A stretch of 64,000 nucleotides of DNA from contig NC_010175.1 of NCBI RefSeq assembly GCF_000018865.1, positions 4,650,001 to 4,714,000 of the forward strand. The letters are read 5' to 3'. The notes below the pieces were generated by a model. That model was not told the DNA's origin. It saw only the letters and a list, made by a program, of their open reading frames with translations, and did no database searches. The position numbers and the translations under genes are program-made. The DNA is from Chloroflexus aurantiacus J-10-fl. GTDB lineage: Bacteria; Chloroflexota; Chloroflexia; Chloroflexales; Chloroflexaceae. Positions 61,679 through 64,000 of this stretch are shown here, piece after piece (positions within the stretch are counted from its first letter, which is position 1; the number at the start of each line of letters is the position of its first letter).

Positions 61679-62791
61679 TCAGGCAATGATGACACACGTA
61701 TTACGACCCTGTGCTTTTGCCTGGTATAACGCACTGTCAGCACGTGCAATCAGGTCATGCTCATCGGTCATCTCAGGTTGTAAGACTGCACCACCCACAC
61801 TGATTGTCAATGGATGCAGCGGCCAGGCCGCCATCTGCACCAACCGGCGTAACCTCTCGCCCAAGACCTGAGCGCCGTCGCCGGCAGTTGCCGGTAGGAT
61901 AACAGCAAATTCTTCACCACCATACCGGGCGACAATGTCGTGTTTGCAGCAACCTTCACTGAGAAGTTGGGCAATCATGCGGAGCACTTCATCGCCGGCA
62001 AGATGCCCAAAGGTATCGTTGTATTGCTTGAAATGATCGACATCGATCAACAGCAGCGCCAGAGTTACCTGGTAACGCCGCGCCCGCTCAATCTCTTCGC
62101 TGAGGCGCAACGCAAAGCCACGCCGGTTGAACACACCGGTCAACGGATCGGTGAGCGATTGCTGTTGTGCGGCTGCCAGTTTGTCTTCCAGACTCTGAAG
62201 GTACGCATTCAGCGATAGATACTCCTGTTCGCGCTGTAGCAGACGCTGTTCGAGGCGCAACAGATCACGCCGGATTTCAAGCTGAGTCACAACCTGCCGT
62301 GACAGTAAGCGCAGCATCTCAAGCTGTTCCGGCGAGAGCTGACGCGGCTGAAGATCGATAACACAAACCGTGCCAAGGGCATACCCGTGTGAAGTTACGA
62401 GTGGCGCACCGGCGTAAAAGCGAATGTACGGTTCGCGGCGCACATAGGGATTGCTGGCAAAGCGCGGATCACGGGTTGCATCTGGCACTACCATCACGTG
62501 ATCAGGATCATTGATTGTGAATGCACAAAACGTGAGAGTACGCTCGACTTCGCCATCGCTGAACCCCAACCGCGCCATCGACCACTGGCGATGGCGGTCA
62601 ACCAGGTTCACCAGGGCAATCGGGGTCTGGCAGATGTACGCCGCGATGCGTACAATGTCCTCGAAGATCTGCTCAGGGAGTGTATCAAGGATCTGAAAGC
62701 TCTCCAGTTCACGCAGGCGTTCTTCTTCATTCGGCGGGATTGGGGGTAGAACGATCTGATCATCGGTATTGTCTGGCTGTTCCTCAGTCAT
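61679..62791 (-). CDS. GAF-GGDEF diguanylate cyclase
   Basis: 370 residues. The N-terminal GAF domain (about 25-185) starts LRELESFQILDTLPEQIFEDIVRIAA and contains CAFTINDPDHVMVVPDATRDPRF, typical of GAF domains fused to GGDEF. A coiled coil (QREQEYLSLNAYLQSLEDKLAAAQQQ) leads to the GGDEF domain: LTDPLTGVFNRRGF, DVDHFKQYNDTFGHLAGDEVL and the active loop RYGGEEFAVILP. The inhibitory RxxD site reads CKHD, so product feedback inhibition is unlikely. It makes cyclic di-GMP in the cytoplasm. No membrane segment or EAL domain. Confidence 0.92.
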   Translation of the reverse strand: MTEEQPDNTDDQIVLPPIPPNEEERLRELESFQILDTLPEQIFEDIVRIAAYICQTPIALVNLVDRHRQWSMARLGFSDGEVERTLTFCAFTINDPDHVMVVPDATRDPRFASNPYVRREPYIRFYAGAPLVTSHGYALGTVCVIDLQPRQLSPEQLEMLRLLSRQVVTQLEIRRDLLRLEQRLLQREQEYLSLNAYLQSLEDKLAAAQQQSLTDPLTGVFNRRGFALRLSEEIERARRYQVTLALLLIDVDHFKQYNDTFGHLAGDEVLRMIAQLLSEGCCKHDIVARYGGEEFAVILPATAGDGAQVLGERLRRLVQMAAWPLHPLTISVGGAVLQPEMTDEHDLIARADSALYQAKAQGRNTCVIIA

Positions 62792-62924
62792 CAGTTACAA
62801 CCTCAGCGGGGGATAGACTGTCTCCTGTAGATATTGTATAAGAAAACACAAATGTGATCGAAAATCCAATTCTGTCACAATAATTGAAGGAACACCCGAT
62901 TGAAGAACTTCATAGTGCCTCAGC

Positions 62925-62953
62925 TTGACAAGCAATCGCTGCTCTACTACACT
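62925..62953 (+). promoter_or_regulatory. Promoter of the ParA-like gene
   Basis: TTGACA (62925-62930), 17-bp spacer, TACACT (62948-62953), 39 bp before the ATG. Confidence 0.7.
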
Positions 62954-62991
62954 GGCAACGCATTAAAGAGCGTCAATATCAGGAGCAAGGC

Positions 62992-63957
62992 ATGGCGCGG
63001 ATCGTCGCCGTTATCAACTTGAAGGGTGGTATTGGCAAAACCACAACCGTCGTCAATGTCAGTGCCGGTCTGGCATTGAAAGGTGCGCGCGTCTTGCTCA
63101 TTGACATCGATGCCCAGGGCAACCTGGCGATGGCGCTCGGTGTCCAACCGCGCCGCACCCTTTACGAGGCGATTGTTGAACATAAGCCGCTCACCGATTT
63201 GCGCATCACTGCCCGTCCCAATCTCGATCTGGTTGCCGCAAACGAAACGCTGTTGCTGGCGCACCAGGCCATTGCCGGGCGTGCGGATTGGGTACGGGTG
63301 CTTGAACACCTGGTACGCCCGCTACGCAACGAGTACGACTTTATCTTCTTCGATTGCGGTGGCTCTCTCACTGTGCTCAATCAAAATGCGTTGATCGCAG
63401 CCACTGATGTGATTATCCCGACGACGGTTGAGCCGTTTGCGGTGAAAGGGCTGGAAAAGCTGATCGCTCAGATCGGTCGAGTGAAAGGTGGCACCGCCGT
63501 GGTGCGGGCCATCATCCCAACCATGGTAGACCCGCGTATGCGGCAATCGGTAGAACTGCTTGCCTACCTGAATCGCACCTACGGACGACTGGTTCTGCCA
63601 CCGGTGCGCGTGAATGTACGGCTCTCCGAAGCCTCTGCCGTTGGTAAGACGATCTACGAGCACGATCCTCGTTCACGCGGTGCTCTCGACTATGCCCAGA
63701 TTGTTGAACTATTGAGTAAGGATTGGGATTTTCGCCCGGCTCGCCTGGTTGCCACCCCAAACGCAGGACAATCGCCGACCGTATCGTCAGCGGCTTCACC
63801 ACTTGCACCATTGGTAACGGGGGGCGGAGAGGTACAAACCGACACCTGCCCCAACTGCAACCATCGGCTCCAGCGTGCTACCGTCGCCGGCTATCGTATT
63901 ACCTACTGCACCAACTGCCGGTATCGCCGGCAAGAGCTAATCCGTGGTGAACCGTAG
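62992..63957 (+). CDS. ParA/Soj-type ATPase with C-terminal zinc ribbon
   Basis: 321 residues. The deviant Walker A is NLKGGIGKTTTVVNVSAGLA, followed by LLIDIDAQGNLAMALG and FIFFDCGGSLTVLNQNAL. These ATPases place DNA or protein cargo in the cell. After the ATPase core (about 250 residues), a Ser/Ala/Pro linker leads to a zinc ribbon with two CxxC pairs: CPNCNHRL and CTNCRYRR. No ParB-like gene or parS-like site is seen in the 43 bases left of the window, so it may be an orphan or its partner may lie beyond. AGGAG lies 6 bases before the ATG. Confidence 0.88.
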   Translation: MARIVAVINLKGGIGKTTTVVNVSAGLALKGARVLLIDIDAQGNLAMALGVQPRRTLYEAIVEHKPLTDLRITARPNLDLVAANETLLLAHQAIAGRADWVRVLEHLVRPLRNEYDFIFFDCGGSLTVLNQNALIAATDVIIPTTVEPFAVKGLEKLIAQIGRVKGGTAVVRAIIPTMVDPRMRQSVELLAYLNRTYGRLVLPPVRVNVRLSEASAVGKTIYEHDPRSRGALDYAQIVELLSKDWDFRPARLVATPNAGQSPTVSSAASPLAPLVTGGGEVQTDTCPNCNHRLQRATVAGYRITYCTNCRYRRQELIRGEP

Positions 63958-64000
63958 ATAACACCCATACCCACCCGGTACTACGAGTGATACGTTCACC

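Overview
The window most resembles a chromosomal segment of a filamentous anoxygenic phototroph of the genus Chloroflexus (phylum Chloroflexota). This is a judgement from gene content and protein style, not from a database search. The clues are a CoxG/CoxS CO-dehydrogenase operon, a SUF cluster led by sufR, a CysM-Mec-CysO-MoeZ cluster, a split glycine decarboxylase (gcvPA/gcvPB), many GC-rich palindromic intergenic repeats, and a giant calcium-repeat surface protein ending in a short LP-basic tail. No transposase, integrase, phage gene, CRISPR array or rRNA is visible.

Layout. 0-1.4 kb: minus-strand coxG and the 5' part of coxS behind a strong promoter with a palindrome at the start site. 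1.5-4.3 kb: SAM-I riboswitch, terminator, then metY and metX (homocysteine synthesis). 4.4-10.6 kb: histidine kinase, YbaK-type deacylase, tRNA-Cys, a glycosyltransferase, a methyltransferase, a TPR/B-box membrane protein and a single-ring Clp-like AAA+ ATPase. 10.6-19.4 kb: a WEYK small protein divergent from sufR-sufC-sufD-sufS-sufU-sufB, then a Rieske ferredoxin, a two-domain sulfurtransferase and a second SufU-like scaffold. 19.4-20.4 kb: six ~150-bp GC-rich tandem repeats. 20.5-23.4 kb: cysM, a JAMM protease (mec), a ThiS-like carrier (cysO) and an E1-rhodanese fusion (moeZ), the sulfur-carrier route to cysteine. Much of 1.5-23 kb therefore concerns sulfur acquisition, carriage and Fe-S assembly.

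23.5-36.2 kb: Gfo/Idh oxidoreductase, ArsR regulator, an MNT gene with a wrecked HEPN partner, a CpXC-domain repeat protein running directly into gcvT-gcvH-gcvPA-(degenerate APH kinase)-gcvPB, an acyltransferase and a hybrid sensor kinase. 37.5-49.1 kb: one 3,847-residue surface protein, flanked on both sides by copies of the same ~180-bp direct repeat. 49.9-53.9 kb: photolyase, a double-DTG aspartic protease and a HExxH peptidase. 54-57.8 kb: a gene graveyard of repeats with a CHAT caspase-like remnant, two MNT genes and a second truncated HEPN gene. 57.8-64 kb: isoaspartyl peptidase, two tRNA-Ala genes, an MFS exporter with a TetR-type operator, a TetR regulator, a GAF-GGDEF protein and a ParA ATPase with a C-terminal zinc ribbon.

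The most interesting leads are the C-terminally extended sulfur carrier whose diglycine codons double as the next gene's ribosome site, the pseudokinase and CpXC protein inside the glycine-cleavage operon, the repeat-bracketed giant gene, and the recurring border motif and hairpins around the degraded toxin-antitoxin and CHAT genes.
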